From positions 2,325-58,410 of the forward strand of contig JAKOMP010000029.1 in NCBI GenBank assembly GCA_022241785.1: DNA of 56,086 nt. The letters run 5' to 3'. Source of the DNA: Cyanocohniella sp. LLY. Its GTDB lineage: Bacteria; Cyanobacteriota; Cyanobacteriia; Cyanobacteriales; Nostocaceae. Made by a program: the position numbers and the translations under genes. This document shows positions 25,584 through 34,708 of this stretch, piece after piece; the stretch's first letter is position 1, and every line of letters starts with the position of its first letter. The notes below the pieces were generated by a model that had not been told where the DNA came from, did not search any database, and saw nothing but the letters and a program-made list of their open reading frames with translations.

Positions 25584-27134
25584 ATGACCAAAAAACAAGG
25601 TAAAGTCTACCTAGTAGGCGCTGGGCCTGGAGATGTCAGCTACCTAACAATAAAAGCTTACAACCTCCTAGCACAAGCTCAGGTATTAATTTACGATGCC
25701 CTAGTAGACGACCAATTATTAAAATGTGTACCACCTAATTGCTTAAAACTAGATGTCGGTAAACGCGGTGGTAAACCCAGTACACCGCAAACTGAAATTA
25801 ACAAATTACTAGTAAAGCACAGCCAACAAGGAAAACAAGTCGTCCGACTCAAATCAGGTGATCCCTTTATTTTTGGGCGTTGTACTGCCGAAATTGAAGC
25901 GTTAAAAGCCGCTAATTGTGAATTTGAAGTAGTACCAGGAATTTCCTCAGCCTTAGCTGCACCATTACTAGCAGGGATTCCCCTCACAGATACAGTACTG
26001 AGTCGATGTTTCGCCGTGTTGACAGCCCATGAACCAGAGGTTTTAGACTGGGAAGCATTAGCGCGATTAGAGACATTAGTGATATTGATGGGTGGCAAAC
26101 ACCTGGCGGAAATTGTACACCAACTACTACGAAACGGGCGATCGCGTCTCACACCCATTGCCATTATCCGCTGGGCAGGTACACCACAGCAAGAAATTTG
26201 GACAGCCCAACTAGAAAATATTCTCCAACACACAGCTGACTTATGTCTTTCGCCAGCAGTCATTGTCATTGGCGAAGTTGTGGGGCTACGTCATTACTTA
26301 CAACCTGAGAAAATATATTCAGAGGAAAAAACTTTTAACAACCAACTCATGTCTACTAATCACCTCCCCCTCACAGGTAAAACCATTCTAGTCACCCGTG
26401 CATCTGGACAATCGAGTGAATTTAGCGATCGCCTCACCGCGTCAGGTGCTAAAGTCATCGAAATGCCCACCTTAGAAATTGCCGCACCTTCCAGTTGGGA
26501 AGCATTAGATCAAGCGATCGCCAATCTAGCAGATTTTCACTGGTTAATTCTCACTTCTACTAATGGCGTAGAGTACTTTTTTGAGAGATTAATCACTCAA
26601 GGTAAAGATATTCGTGCCTTAGCTAACCTCAAAATTGCCGTTGTCGGTGAAAAAACAGCCCAAAGTCTGCAAAAACACGCCCTTAAACCTGATTTTATTC
26701 CCCCCAACTTTGTCGCTGACTCCTTAGTTACCAACTTTCCCGAATCACTCCAGGGTAAAAAAATTTTATTTCCCAGAGTAGAAACTGGTGGACGAGAAAT
26801 TTTAGTCAAAGAATTAACCGCCAAGGGTGCCAATGTCATCGAAGTGGCCGCATATCAATCTTGCTGTCCTAGTAGTATCCCAGAATCAGCAAAATTAGCT
26901 CTCCAAAATCGCACTATAGATATTATTACCTTTGCCAGTTCTAAAACCGTACAATTTTTCTCGCAACTTACAACAGAGATATTTACCAACACATCCCAAG
27001 TGTGTATTGCCTCCATCGGCCCGCAAACCTCAAAAACCTGCCACACTATATTCGGACGCGTAGACGTAGAAGCCGAAGAATACACTTTAGATGGCTTAAC
27101 CCAAGCCCTGATAAAATGGGCAAAAAATTCTTAA
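25584..27134 (+). CDS. Fused uroporphyrinogen-III C-methyltransferase / uroporphyrinogen-III synthase
   Basis: 516-aa bifunctional protein. Residues 1 to about 245 are a CobA-type SUMT: VYLVGAGPGDVSYLTIKA (SAM loop), DVGKRGG, RLKSGDPFIFGRC, VVPGISSALAAP and PLTDT motifs. It methylates uroporphyrinogen III at C2 and C7 toward siroheme and cobalamin. Residues about 262-516 are HemD: KTILVTRASGQSSEF, WLILTSTNGVEYFF, AVVGEKTAQ and IDIITFASSKTVQFF, the cyclase making uroporphyrinogen III. An internal ATG at residue 256 marks the junction but has no evident ribosome-binding site. The fusion places the branch-point product next to the enzyme that diverts it. CobA-HemD fusions are known in several bacteria. 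Confidence 0.93.
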   Translation: MTKKQGKVYLVGAGPGDVSYLTIKAYNLLAQAQVLIYDALVDDQLLKCVPPNCLKLDVGKRGGKPSTPQTEINKLLVKHSQQGKQVVRLKSGDPFIFGRCTAEIEALKAANCEFEVVPGISSALAAPLLAGIPLTDTVLSRCFAVLTAHEPEVLDWEALARLETLVILMGGKHLAEIVHQLLRNGRSRLTPIAIIRWAGTPQQEIWTAQLENILQHTADLCLSPAVIVIGEVVGLRHYLQPEKIYSEEKTFNNQLMSTNHLPLTGKTILVTRASGQSSEFSDRLTASGAKVIEMPTLEIAAPSSWEALDQAIANLADFHWLILTSTNGVEYFFERLITQGKDIRALANLKIAVVGEKTAQSLQKHALKPDFIPPNFVADSLVTNFPESLQGKKILFPRVETGGREILVKELTAKGANVIEVAAYQSCCPSSIPESAKLALQNRTIDIITFASSKTVQFFSQLTTEIFTNTSQVCIASIGPQTSKTCHTIFGRVDVEAEEYTLDGLTQALIKWAKNS

Positions 27135-27213
27135 ATCGCTTAACTTCTTTGGTTTAACAAAAATCTTTCTTATAAATTAATTTAGCCTCTAGTCCCTAGC
27201 CCCTCTCCTGGAA

Positions 27214-27810
27214 ATGACTAAACGCATCATCGGCTTAACCGGAGGTATTGCTACAGGTAAAACCACCGTCGCCAATTACATAGCCAGCACTTACAACATA
27301 CCAATTTTAGATGCAGATATTTATGCTAGAGATGCCGTAGCTGTAGGTTCTCCCATTTTAAGTGCGATCGCCCAACGTTACGGACAAGAAATTTTATCAC
27401 CAGATGGTAGCCTCAACCGTCAACAACTGGGTGAAATTATCTTTGACAATCAAAATGAACGCAATTGGCTAGAGAGTTTAATTCATCCCTACGTAAGCCA
27501 TCGCTTGCTCAAAGCAATTGCTGAATCACTTTCTCCCATACTAGTGTTAGTTATCCCCCTACTATTTGAAGCTCAGATGACTCATCTAGTAACAGAAATC
27601 TGGGTTGTATATTGTTCTGATTCACAACAACTGCAAAGATTGATACAACGAAATCATCTCAGTGAAGAACAAGCTCAAACTCGTATCAATAGCCAATTAC
27701 CTCTTGCAGAGAAGGTAGCTAAGGCTGATGTCTTATTAGATAACTCCTCCACCCCAGAAAAACTGCTACAGCAGATAGATATAGCCTTTACAAGCAAAAT
27801 TAATAGTTAG
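27214..27810 (+). CDS. coaE: Dephospho-CoA kinase
   Basis: Last step of coenzyme A synthesis: ATP-dependent phosphorylation of dephospho-CoA. 198 aa, typical length. P-loop GLTGGIATGKTT (8-19), the catalytic/base region ILDADIYARDAV (about 34-45), IHPYVSHRL, VLVIPLLFEAQMTHLVTEIWVV and RNHLSEEQAQTRINSQLP as in the family. It follows cobA-hemD by 79 bp and may be the end of the same transcript. Cytosolic; secure. Confidence 0.95.
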   Translation: MTKRIIGLTGGIATGKTTVANYIASTYNIPILDADIYARDAVAVGSPILSAIAQRYGQEILSPDGSLNRQQLGEIIFDNQNERNWLESLIHPYVSHRLLKAIAESLSPILVLVIPLLFEAQMTHLVTEIWVVYCSDSQQLQRLIQRNHLSEEQAQTRINSQLPLAEKVAKADVLLDNSSTPEKLLQQIDIAFTSKINS

Positions 27811-28577
27811 GATGGGATTTGTCTGGAAAGATATAGGACTCCTATTTAATTATTGAAAAAACTTTGTATACTCAAAAAATCTTCTTTCCTACTCCCACTC
27901 CCAGCCTACGCAAATAATTATGGCTACGCCACGCAAGCTATCAGGAATCAAACCGGATTCCTATAGACAATTGTGATATATTAGACACATCACTTATTGA
28001 GAAATTAATTAATATTACTAAGTCCCATTGCATTCAACTTGGCCAGCAACGTGTGATAAATTGAGCTATTTATCAAAATAGCAATACCTTGAAAGAAATA
28101 TCAGTGACATCATATTTGCTGGTTCTAAGTCAAGTTTTTAGTAATTACACTGTGGGCTTGGCGTTGAATACTACTGTAAATTGTCTGATTAGTCTTCATT
28201 AATTTAATACAAAATCTGTTTCTAAATGCAGAATGTCGCATAACCGGAGGTAGTTAATCAGAATATCAATACCTAAAAAGAGCAGTCAAGGTTAGCATCA
28301 TTGGCAACACAGACAAAATCAGGTAATTAATAAAACCAAAGATTCTGAGTAAAATCTTCAAGAAAATTCATCACGAATTTTGAATTTGGTTTTAAAATTA
28401 CTGTTAAGTATGTTGAAACATACATTCTAAACATTTATATATTCCCGGTTTGATAGTTATAGGGGTGTCTATTATTTCAGACCAATAAGAGCGAGAAAAA
28501 TATACTCAAAATTTTGGGAATTTGTTATTACCAAAACGCATAATTTACTAAGCAAGTATTCTTTTTTTAAACATAAG
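27811..28577. other. Intergenic spacer, 767 bp
   Basis: AT-rich, with no recognised RNA gene, repeat array or supported ORF. A short segment near 27915-27945 (GGCTACGCCACGCAAGCTATC) looks like a degenerate piece of the dispersed GC-rich repeats. The right end must hold the promoter of the 112-aa gene. Confidence 0.45.
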
Positions 28578-28916
28578 ATGGAATCTTTACCTATGTTTTT
28601 TGCCAAAAGAAACTTTAAATTAAATTTAATTTCTTGGAGTGGGCTATCTTTAGCTAATTTTACGGGATCTCTATCCCAAAAACAGCAAATAACGCACGAT
28701 TACAGTCACTTAGTCCCAGGAAGAGACTATGTATTTGAATTAATCAATGAAGGAACTGAAGGACAAATGACCGGGGTAGGTAAAGGAATTAAACCCTTGG
28801 ATTACATTATTTTGCAACACGGCTCTGAATCTTGTCGATATCAAGTTGAAGCAATTGATTACTACTTAGAGCCGCCAGATATGTGGATGGCTTTACTAAA
28901 ACCCTTACTAAGTTAA
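28578..28916 (+). CDS. Hypothetical protein, 112 aa
   Basis: Not recognised. Soluble, no signal peptide or membrane helix; the second half (DYVFELINEGTEGQMTGVGKGIKPLDYIIL, then SCRYQVEAIDYYLEPPDMWMALLK) has the feel of a compact alpha/beta domain with aromatic residues. An internal ATG five codons in (28593, MFFAKRNFKLN) is an equally good start. It is isolated, with several hundred non-coding bases on both sides. Codon usage and an uninterrupted frame support a real gene, perhaps restricted to this cyanobacterial group. Confidence 0.6.
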   Translation: MESLPMFFAKRNFKLNLISWSGLSLANFTGSLSQKQQITHDYSHLVPGRDYVFELINEGTEGQMTGVGKGIKPLDYIILQHGSESCRYQVEAIDYYLEPPDMWMALLKPLLS

Positions 28917-29259
28917 TCAACTTAATTAAATACAGAATATTGGTAAGATACCACTAAATTTTGGGTATTGAAAGTTACCAAAATAATGTTTTCCAAACTA
29001 GAGTGCAATAAGCTACCTAGGCTTACTACGTAGTGTACTAGAAGCTGGGTCACTTAAGGTAGTAAAGGTTAGGTGAACGCCGAAAATTTACATATAGTTG
29101 ATGCCACTACCTTTTAAAAGCGAATTATCAGCTTTTATCTCAATGTGGAATATCCCTAATGTGCAAAAAAGTAATATTTATTTAATATTAGATAGTTATT
29201 AATCCTATACAGGTAGTATAAAATATTAAACTAATTTGTCAGCTATTCTACCAATAATT
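28917..29259. other. Intergenic spacer, 343 bp
   Basis: AT-rich spacer. A short palindromic patch ACTACGTAGTGTAC lies near 29025-29040, and a TATAAA box at about 29217-29222 could serve the next gene. No RNA gene seen. Confidence 0.4.
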
Positions 29260-30162
29260 ATGTTAAAAAACTTAAAAATAGGGGCGAAATTTAACTTACT
29301 TTTGCTATTGGTTTTCATTGTCAGTGTTTTAGTTAGTGGTGCTGCTCTCTCAAATGTACTTCAGCAAAAGGCCCAAAATGAAGTAACTTCTCAAGGTTTC
29401 ATTTTAATGCAAACCATGAATGCAGTTAGAAATTATACACAAAAACAGATAAATCCTCTCTTAGCAGCTAGGTTAGAAACTGAAACAACATTTATCTCAG
29501 AAACAGTACCAGCTTACTCTGCTTCACAAGTATTTACTAATTTCCGGGCAAACCCAGAGTATCAAAATTTCCTTTACAAAGAAGCAACTCTTAATCCTAC
29601 TAATCTGCGCGATAAAGCAGATATTTTTGAAACTCAACTTGTAGAGCAATTTCGTAAAGATTCTAACAAAAAACAACTTGTAGGATTTCGCACATTACCT
29701 GAAGGACAAGTATTTTACGTTGCCCGTCCCCTACAAATTCAAGAACAAAGTTGTTTGCGATGCCATTCTACACCAGAACAGGCTCCTAAAAGTCAGTTGA
29801 TAACTTATGGTTCAACAAATGGTTTTGGTTGGCAACTCAATGAAATCGTGGCTGCACAAATTATTTCGGTTCCTTCCACAGCCATATTTAATAATGCTCA
29901 CCGGAGTTGGTTGCTAATTATGGGTATTCTAGTTACCATCTTTGCTATCTTAGGACTGTTAATTAATTTTTTAATTAAGAAAACTGTAATTCAGCGGATT
30001 AAAAGAATAGAAAAAACAGCACAAAAAGTTAGCACTGGTGATATGAGTGTTGATTTTACTGAAACATCTTCTGATGAAATTGGTGGATTAGCAGCAGCTT
30101 TTAATCGGATGAAATTTAGTTTGAAAATAGCTATGGATATGATTAATGAACAAGGAGAGTAG
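29260..30162 (+). CDS. Heme-binding DUF3365 sensor with HAMP, no output domain
   Basis: 300-aa membrane protein. TM helix 1 at about 11-31, periplasmic DUF3365 (Tll0287-like) domain at about 35-215 with the covalent-heme motif CLRCH (C165, C168, H169), TM helix 2 at about 221-243, and a HAMP linker (about 244-295: RIKRIEKTAQKVSTGDM, TSSDEIGGLAAAFNRM). Such domains usually sense redox state or ligands in kinases or chemoreceptors, but here the protein stops right after HAMP, so it must signal through a partner. ATG at 29260 is preferred to the upstream start because MLKNLKIG directly leads into the TM helix. It converges with the Ser/Thr kinase gene, four bases apart. Confidence 0.85.
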   Translation: MLKNLKIGAKFNLLLLLVFIVSVLVSGAALSNVLQQKAQNEVTSQGFILMQTMNAVRNYTQKQINPLLAARLETETTFISETVPAYSASQVFTNFRANPEYQNFLYKEATLNPTNLRDKADIFETQLVEQFRKDSNKKQLVGFRTLPEGQVFYVARPLQIQEQSCLRCHSTPEQAPKSQLITYGSTNGFGWQLNEIVAAQIISVPSTAIFNNAHRSWLLIMGILVTIFAILGLLINFLIKKTVIQRIKRIEKTAQKVSTGDMSVDFTETSSDEIGGLAAAFNRMKFSLKIAMDMINEQGE

Positions 30163-30166
30163 TTTT

Positions 30167-31540
30167 TTATTTAATGTGAATAAGGCGCTGCTGAAATTGT
30201 GATGCTTGTTGAGGGTTACTAATGTGCCTTGCTAAATTTTCTACAAGTTCAGATCGAGATATCTGTGGTGAAGACTTTACAGCTTTTTGCACTAGTAGAA
30301 TAGCTATGGGGCCAATTAAATTAGTCAGTTCTTGCTCGCACTGATGTAAAAAACTCTCATTGATTGTTTCCTGGGGAGTGCTTGATACAGAGTTTAGTGT
30401 GAGTTTTTGAGTATCCGTAGTTTCATTAAGTAATAGTAATGTTTTTTGCTGAAATTCACTTTGTTGATTTACTGGTATATGATTTTGCAAACTATCTATT
30501 AATTCTTCGTAACTAGAAGCTGATGCTGTAGCTTTTCGTAATAACGTTGTTGCTACTGGCCCAACCAATTGTAACAAGAGGCTTTCTAGGCGATTATATT
30601 GTTCTGTAGTAATCAGAGAACCGGCTTGATGTTCAATAGCCTGTTGTGATAATTGTGCAACTTCAGGTAATGGTGGTGTGAAAGTTGATGATATTTGAGT
30701 TGACTGATATTGAACTCCTCCCAGTAATTCCTGAAGCGCCTGCATAACATCCGTTGCCGTTTGGTAACGTTCTCTTAAATGGTGCTGTACCATCTTAGAC
30801 ACAATGGATGCGAGTTGATGATTCACATGAGCTTGATGCTGCCAAACAATTTCTCCTGTGTGAGGATCTTCTTCTAGTTCTCTAGGAGACAACCCCGTCA
30901 GGGCTTGGATACAAATAATACCCAAAGAATAAATATCACTACAAGGACGGGGTTTACCTCGCCCCTGTTCTATAGACATATATCCTGGTGTACCAATAGC
31001 AACAGTATTCTCTGGGTAACCTAAAGTTGTTAGCAGTTGAGTTTGGAATTGCTTGACTGCACCAAAATCAATCAGTACTACTTTGCCATCTTCTTGACGT
31101 CTGATAATATTTTCTGGTTTGATATCTCGATGAATAACTTGATAATTGTGAATAAATGCCAGGATACTCAAAACCTGCTGCATCAGTGAAATTACTTGGT
31201 CTTCAGTCCAGCGTTGACCAGATAAAAGTTCTGCTTTGAGAGAATGGCCTTGAATCAACTCTTGTACTAAAAAGAACTCTTCATTGTCTTCAAAGTAAGC
31301 TAAAAGTCGAGGAATCTGGTCATGGTGTCCCAGTTGTTCTAGGATGGTGGCTTCATTAGCGAATAGCCGTCTAGCAGTTTCGAGAAATTCAGGGTTGTGG
31401 GTGCCAGTTTTAAGATGTTTGACAACACACTTAGGGCAACCAGGTCGGTGGGTATCATTGGCGATGTAAGTTTGACCAAATCCTCCTCCACCTAAAACCT
31501 GAAGGACTTGATAACGCCCATCTAATAATTTTCCTAACAT
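30167..31540 (-). CDS. Ser/Thr protein kinase with duplicated C-terminal domain
   Basis: 457-aa Hanks-type kinase, cytosolic. Kinase domain about 1-280: glycine loop LGGGGFGQTY, Lys in CVVKHLK, catalytic loop VIHRDIKPENI, metal-binding IDFGAVKQ and APE-equivalent GTPGYMSIEQGRG. A short CPKC (with a preceding RPGC) lies near the ATP-binding Lys and might bind metal. After a Gln-rich linker come two copies of a ~60-residue helical unit, LLLQLVGPVATTLLRKA and ELTNLIGPIAILLVQKA, each followed by a QF(Q)QK/R segment. ATG at 31540 (MLGKLLDGRYQVL) is the usual start; an ATG ten codons upstream is open. There is no transmembrane or PASTA segment. Target unknown. Confidence 0.9.
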   Translation of the reverse strand: MLGKLLDGRYQVLQVLGGGGFGQTYIANDTHRPGCPKCVVKHLKTGTHNPEFLETARRLFANEATILEQLGHHDQIPRLLAYFEDNEEFFLVQELIQGHSLKAELLSGQRWTEDQVISLMQQVLSILAFIHNYQVIHRDIKPENIIRRQEDGKVVLIDFGAVKQFQTQLLTTLGYPENTVAIGTPGYMSIEQGRGKPRPCSDIYSLGIICIQALTGLSPRELEEDPHTGEIVWQHQAHVNHQLASIVSKMVQHHLRERYQTATDVMQALQELLGGVQYQSTQISSTFTPPLPEVAQLSQQAIEHQAGSLITTEQYNRLESLLLQLVGPVATTLLRKATASASSYEELIDSLQNHIPVNQQSEFQQKTLLLLNETTDTQKLTLNSVSSTPQETINESFLHQCEQELTNLIGPIAILLVQKAVKSSPQISRSELVENLARHISNPQQASQFQQRLIHIK

Positions 31541-31844
31541 TGTGTATTTTGTTTCCGTCCTTACATTCATCTTGGCACAAGCAGCAGTGTTATTGGCAAA
31601 ACCAAAATGAGACAGAAAATCAGCTTTTCATGAATCCTAGTTGCTCAATATTGCTGGGAACTGGTGAAAACATTGGCCGTCTAGAGTGAAAGTAAAACTC
31701 AAAAGTTAGGAGCGATAAATTATGAGTTCTTAATTTAAAATTCTATCAATAATCTGATCTTGCTCCCGTATGCTTACCCTTTTCATTCTGGGGTTACGTG
31801 GTTAACAATGGGTTGGATGTGTTGCAAATGATTCATTCAATTTT

Positions 31845-32099
31845 ATGCCTAGAACTCCAAATGAATACGCCGTATACCTTTTACTCGAAAGCGGTCATCG
31901 TGAAGAAATACGTTTTCCGACAATTCAAGAATTTCAAAAATGGTATAGTGGCGAACTTGTACCCAAGTCTGCTTCTAATGACTTTATTAGCGTACCGATC
32001 AAGAATATTCAAGGGGAGTATATGGTTGTACGCCCCTCTCGGATTGTGGCAATTCGAGTAGAACCACTCTTTAGCTCTAGTGTTGAAAGATTCAACTAA
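31845..32099 (+). CDS. Small conserved hypothetical protein
   Basis: 84-aa soluble protein (MPRTPNEYAVYLLLESGHRE...) with an alternating strand pattern and GEYMVVRPSRIVAIRVEP near the end. I recognise it only as a small cyanobacterial protein without known function. Its stop codon abuts the mltA ATG with no gap (TAA then ATG ATG), so the two are surely co-translated. A cell-wall role is possible from this context only. Confidence 0.75.
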   Translation: MPRTPNEYAVYLLLESGHREEIRFPTIQEFQKWYSGELVPKSASNDFISVPIKNIQGEYMVVRPSRIVAIRVEPLFSSSVERFN

Positions 32100-33362
32100 A
32101 TGATGAGAAAAACCTTTGCTTTGGTTTCCCTGAGTCTGGGAATTGGACTTGTAAACACAATTTGGTCGGCTGTGGCTCAGGTTCCTGTACCGTTACCAGT
32201 ACCGACCAATCCTCAACCCCAGCAGCCAGTCAAACCAAGCACTCCTCCAATACAAGCGTCACCCCCACTCAAACTTTTCCCTCTAGGAACGAATTGTACT
32301 CCTGTACACGGTTGCTTGGGTTTGGATGAGCAACTTTGGGGTCGATTAGGTCAATCTGGCGATCGCCAGGCTTTGTTGGCAGCAATTGACAATAGTTTAA
32401 GTTACCTACAAAGAAATAGTGCGATCGCTGCTTATCAAAACTACCCAGTTCCCGGAATTACCCACGATCGCGTGCGGCGGAGTTTAATCCGTTTCCGTCA
32501 ATTAGTGGTCAACTCTAAATCTCCCGCAGAATTACAATCTGCTGTGCGTCGAGAGTTTAATTTCTATCGGTCTGTGGGTAATGATGGCAAGGGTACTGTT
32601 AAGTTTACTGCCTATTACGAACCTATATATAATGCTAGTCGGGTCAGGACTTCTGAATATCGGTATCCTCTTTATCGACTACCATCAGATTTCGCTCAAT
32701 GGGCACAACCCCACCCCAAACGGGTTGATTTGGAAGGGGAAGATGGTTTACTAGGAGATAGAAGCCAGTTGCGCGGTTTAGAGATGCTATGGTTCCGCGA
32801 TCGCTTCGATGCATATATGGTACATATTCAAGGTTCTGCCCAAATTCAGCTAACAAATGGCACCAGAACCTCTGTTGGTTTTGCCGGTGGTACAGATTAT
32901 CCCTGGACTAGTATTGGCGGACAACTGTCCAAAGATGGTAAGTTAGCCGCAAATCAATTGAACATGCCGGGTATAATTAACTTTTTCCAGCGTTACCCAC
33001 AGGAAATGAGTAATTATTTGCCCCGGTGGGAAAGATTTGTCTTCTTCCAAGAAACCGCCGGTAGACCAGCTACTGGGAGTATTAATGTCCCAGTTACCGC
33101 AGAACGTTCCATTGCCACAGATAAATCTCTCATGCCGCCTGGCGCACTCGCATTAGTGCATACTTCCTTTCCTTATGCCACCAGCAATGGACAGATGGAG
33201 TATCGTACCGTGAGCCGCTTTGTACTCGATCAGGATACAGGTAGCGCCATCAAAGGCCCAGGAAGAGTTGATTACTTCATGGGATCGGGAAAAGTCGCAG
33301 GCGATCGCGCTGGCGTCACAGGTGGTAACGGGTCACTATATTATTTACTGCTTAAAAAATAG
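32100..33362 (+). CDS. mltA: Membrane-bound lytic murein transglycosylase A (MltA/3D domain)
   Basis: 420-aa exported murein hydrolase that cleaves the MurNAc-GlcNAc bond with formation of 1,6-anhydro ends. Sec signal peptide at 1 to about 27 (LVSLSLGIGLVNTIWSAVAQ), then a Pro-rich linker (VPLPVPTNPQPQQPVKPS), then the MltA domain (about 130-290: KFTAYYEPIYNAS, RGLEMLWFRDRFDAYMVHIQGSAQI) and the C-terminal 3D domain with its Asp set in FVLDQDTGSAIKGPGRVDYFMG. There is no lipobox Cys, so it may be periplasmic rather than a lipoprotein. Preceded without a gap by the 84-aa gene. Confidence 0.93.
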   Translation: MMRKTFALVSLSLGIGLVNTIWSAVAQVPVPLPVPTNPQPQQPVKPSTPPIQASPPLKLFPLGTNCTPVHGCLGLDEQLWGRLGQSGDRQALLAAIDNSLSYLQRNSAIAAYQNYPVPGITHDRVRRSLIRFRQLVVNSKSPAELQSAVRREFNFYRSVGNDGKGTVKFTAYYEPIYNASRVRTSEYRYPLYRLPSDFAQWAQPHPKRVDLEGEDGLLGDRSQLRGLEMLWFRDRFDAYMVHIQGSAQIQLTNGTRTSVGFAGGTDYPWTSIGGQLSKDGKLAANQLNMPGIINFFQRYPQEMSNYLPRWERFVFFQETAGRPATGSINVPVTAERSIATDKSLMPPGALALVHTSFPYATSNGQMEYRTVSRFVLDQDTGSAIKGPGRVDYFMGSGKVAGDRAGVTGGNGSLYYLLLKK

Positions 33363-33371
33363 AGGCGAGGG

Positions 33372-33465
33372 GAAAGAGGCAGGGGGGCAGGGGGCAGGGG
33401 GGAAATTTCTTCGTTACTCTCTACTCCCCAGTCCCTACTCCCTACTCCCTACTCCCTACTCCCAC
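33372..33465. repeat. G-rich and CTACTCC tandem heptamers
   Basis: Two short arrays after mltA: (GGGGGCA)n at about 33377-33400 and (CTACTCC)n at about 33418-33462 with five or so copies. They fill the spacer between mltA and the convergent DUF5895-like gene. Confidence 0.85.
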
Positions 33466-33466
33466 C

Positions 33467-34330
33467 CTAATAAGGTGGATAATCATCTTCATCAGCGTAA
33501 ATATAAGAACTAGAAATGCCAGCCATTGCTATCTTAGGTGTTTCTACTTTGATAGCTTCCTTGCCAAACTCTTTGTGTTCTTCAAAAGTCTTACAGATCA
33601 TTGCAGATTCCAGAGAATCAGAGGCAATCAGGTACTGTGTTAAAGTCCCCACAGTAGGCTGTTGGTAGTCCACCGTTGAAGCCACCATTACCGTATTAGG
33701 TTCAATACCTCTTTCTTCACACTCAATTATGGGGCAGAAAATTCCGTGAGCATGGAATAATGGGCCTTTTGGGGTCACAGGTTGCTTGCGATAGACGGCA
33801 TAAGCTCTTTCTAATTCCGCCACAAAACCGCTGACAACTCTTCCTTGTTGAAAGTCACAGTAAGTTTTACTAAAACTTGCTCCCGCTGCACCGTTAAGAG
33901 TTAATTGTAATGGTGTTTCATGTAAAAACTTTTTATTTTCTCCTACTAAATAAATTAGATAGCGAGTAAAGGTTTTAAATTTAAGTTTGTCTGCTAAAAA
34001 AGCATCATAATTTTCTTTAAGAGTACCCAGTTTATTGCCAGTTTCCCGGTCTTTGACAGACAAAGGCCCACGGCGGACTATAACTAACTTGGGAGTATTG
34101 GTAATAAAAACGGTTTCTACTCCAGAGCTAAATTCATGCTCTACCTGCTGCCAATTTTCATCCGGCTGAAAACCCACAGCATTAGCATTATCCAGCTTAA
34201 TCGCCAAACCGTGGGTCTGGATGCCATCTGTGCCATACCGGGGATTAATCATCTGACACCAGGGGATGATCTGAGAAGGGGGTGCATTAAATTTCTCGTC
34301 CTCAAAGTCGAAATTAGCAGATGCTTTCAT
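33467..34330 (-). CDS. Conserved hypothetical protein, DUF5895-like
   Basis: 287-aa soluble protein, no signal or membrane segment. N-terminal FNAPPSQIIPWCQMINPRYG and DGIQTHGLAIKLDNA, a mid-region LKFKTFTRYLIYLVGENKKFLHETPLQLTLNG, and an acidic C-terminal tail (DEDDYPPY). The acidic tip resembles that of single-stranded-DNA-binding proteins and some phage recombination factors, but that is only a resemblance. From memory, Nostocales have a DUF5895 family with this look; the assignment is tentative and function unknown. Single gene. Confidence 0.65.
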   Translation of the reverse strand: MKASANFDFEDEKFNAPPSQIIPWCQMINPRYGTDGIQTHGLAIKLDNANAVGFQPDENWQQVEHEFSSGVETVFITNTPKLVIVRRGPLSVKDRETGNKLGTLKENYDAFLADKLKFKTFTRYLIYLVGENKKFLHETPLQLTLNGAAGASFSKTYCDFQQGRVVSGFVAELERAYAVYRKQPVTPKGPLFHAHGIFCPIIECEERGIEPNTVMVASTVDYQQPTVGTLTQYLIASDSLESAMICKTFEEHKEFGKEAIKVETPKIAMAGISSSYIYADEDDYPPY

Positions 34331-34708
34331 CTTTTTAGGCTATCAAAAGTATTTTGCTAAATTAGTTTATCAGGATGGGGATTAAGTAAGTATTGCTATA
34401 AATAGTGATTTTTTAGACTAAATATTATTTTAATCTTTCGTAGCTATTTATACTAATACCCATTTTCACAGTCAGTTAATCATAATTAAATCTTTGTAGA
34501 GCTGCCAACGCTATTTAGAGATAATACTTTTGTATCATTTAACTGACTAATATCTAGCAAATAACTGCTTAATATTGAGACTTTTTGATATTAATTTAGT
34601 CGTTAGTATAACCAAACTCAGCTGAGTACAACCCTACAAAAATAAAGTCCACAATGATAATAAACCCCCTGGCTGCTGAAACCAGGAGTCTTATTAAAGG
34701 ATTCATTT
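34331..34708. other. Intergenic spacer, 378 bp
   Basis: AT-rich spacer upstream of the DUF5895-like gene and downstream of the PHP gene (both minus strand). No repeat array, RNA or terminator is convincing; a short CCTGGCTGCTGAAACCAGG hairpin at about 34668-34687 could terminate the PHP transcript. Confidence 0.45.

Noticed and set aside
25691-26269. 192-codon minus-strand ORF
   Set aside because: Antisense shadow of the conserved CobA domain.
31798-32061. 87-codon ORF overlapping the 84-aa gene
   Set aside because: Different frame; the 84-aa frame abuts mltA and looks conserved.
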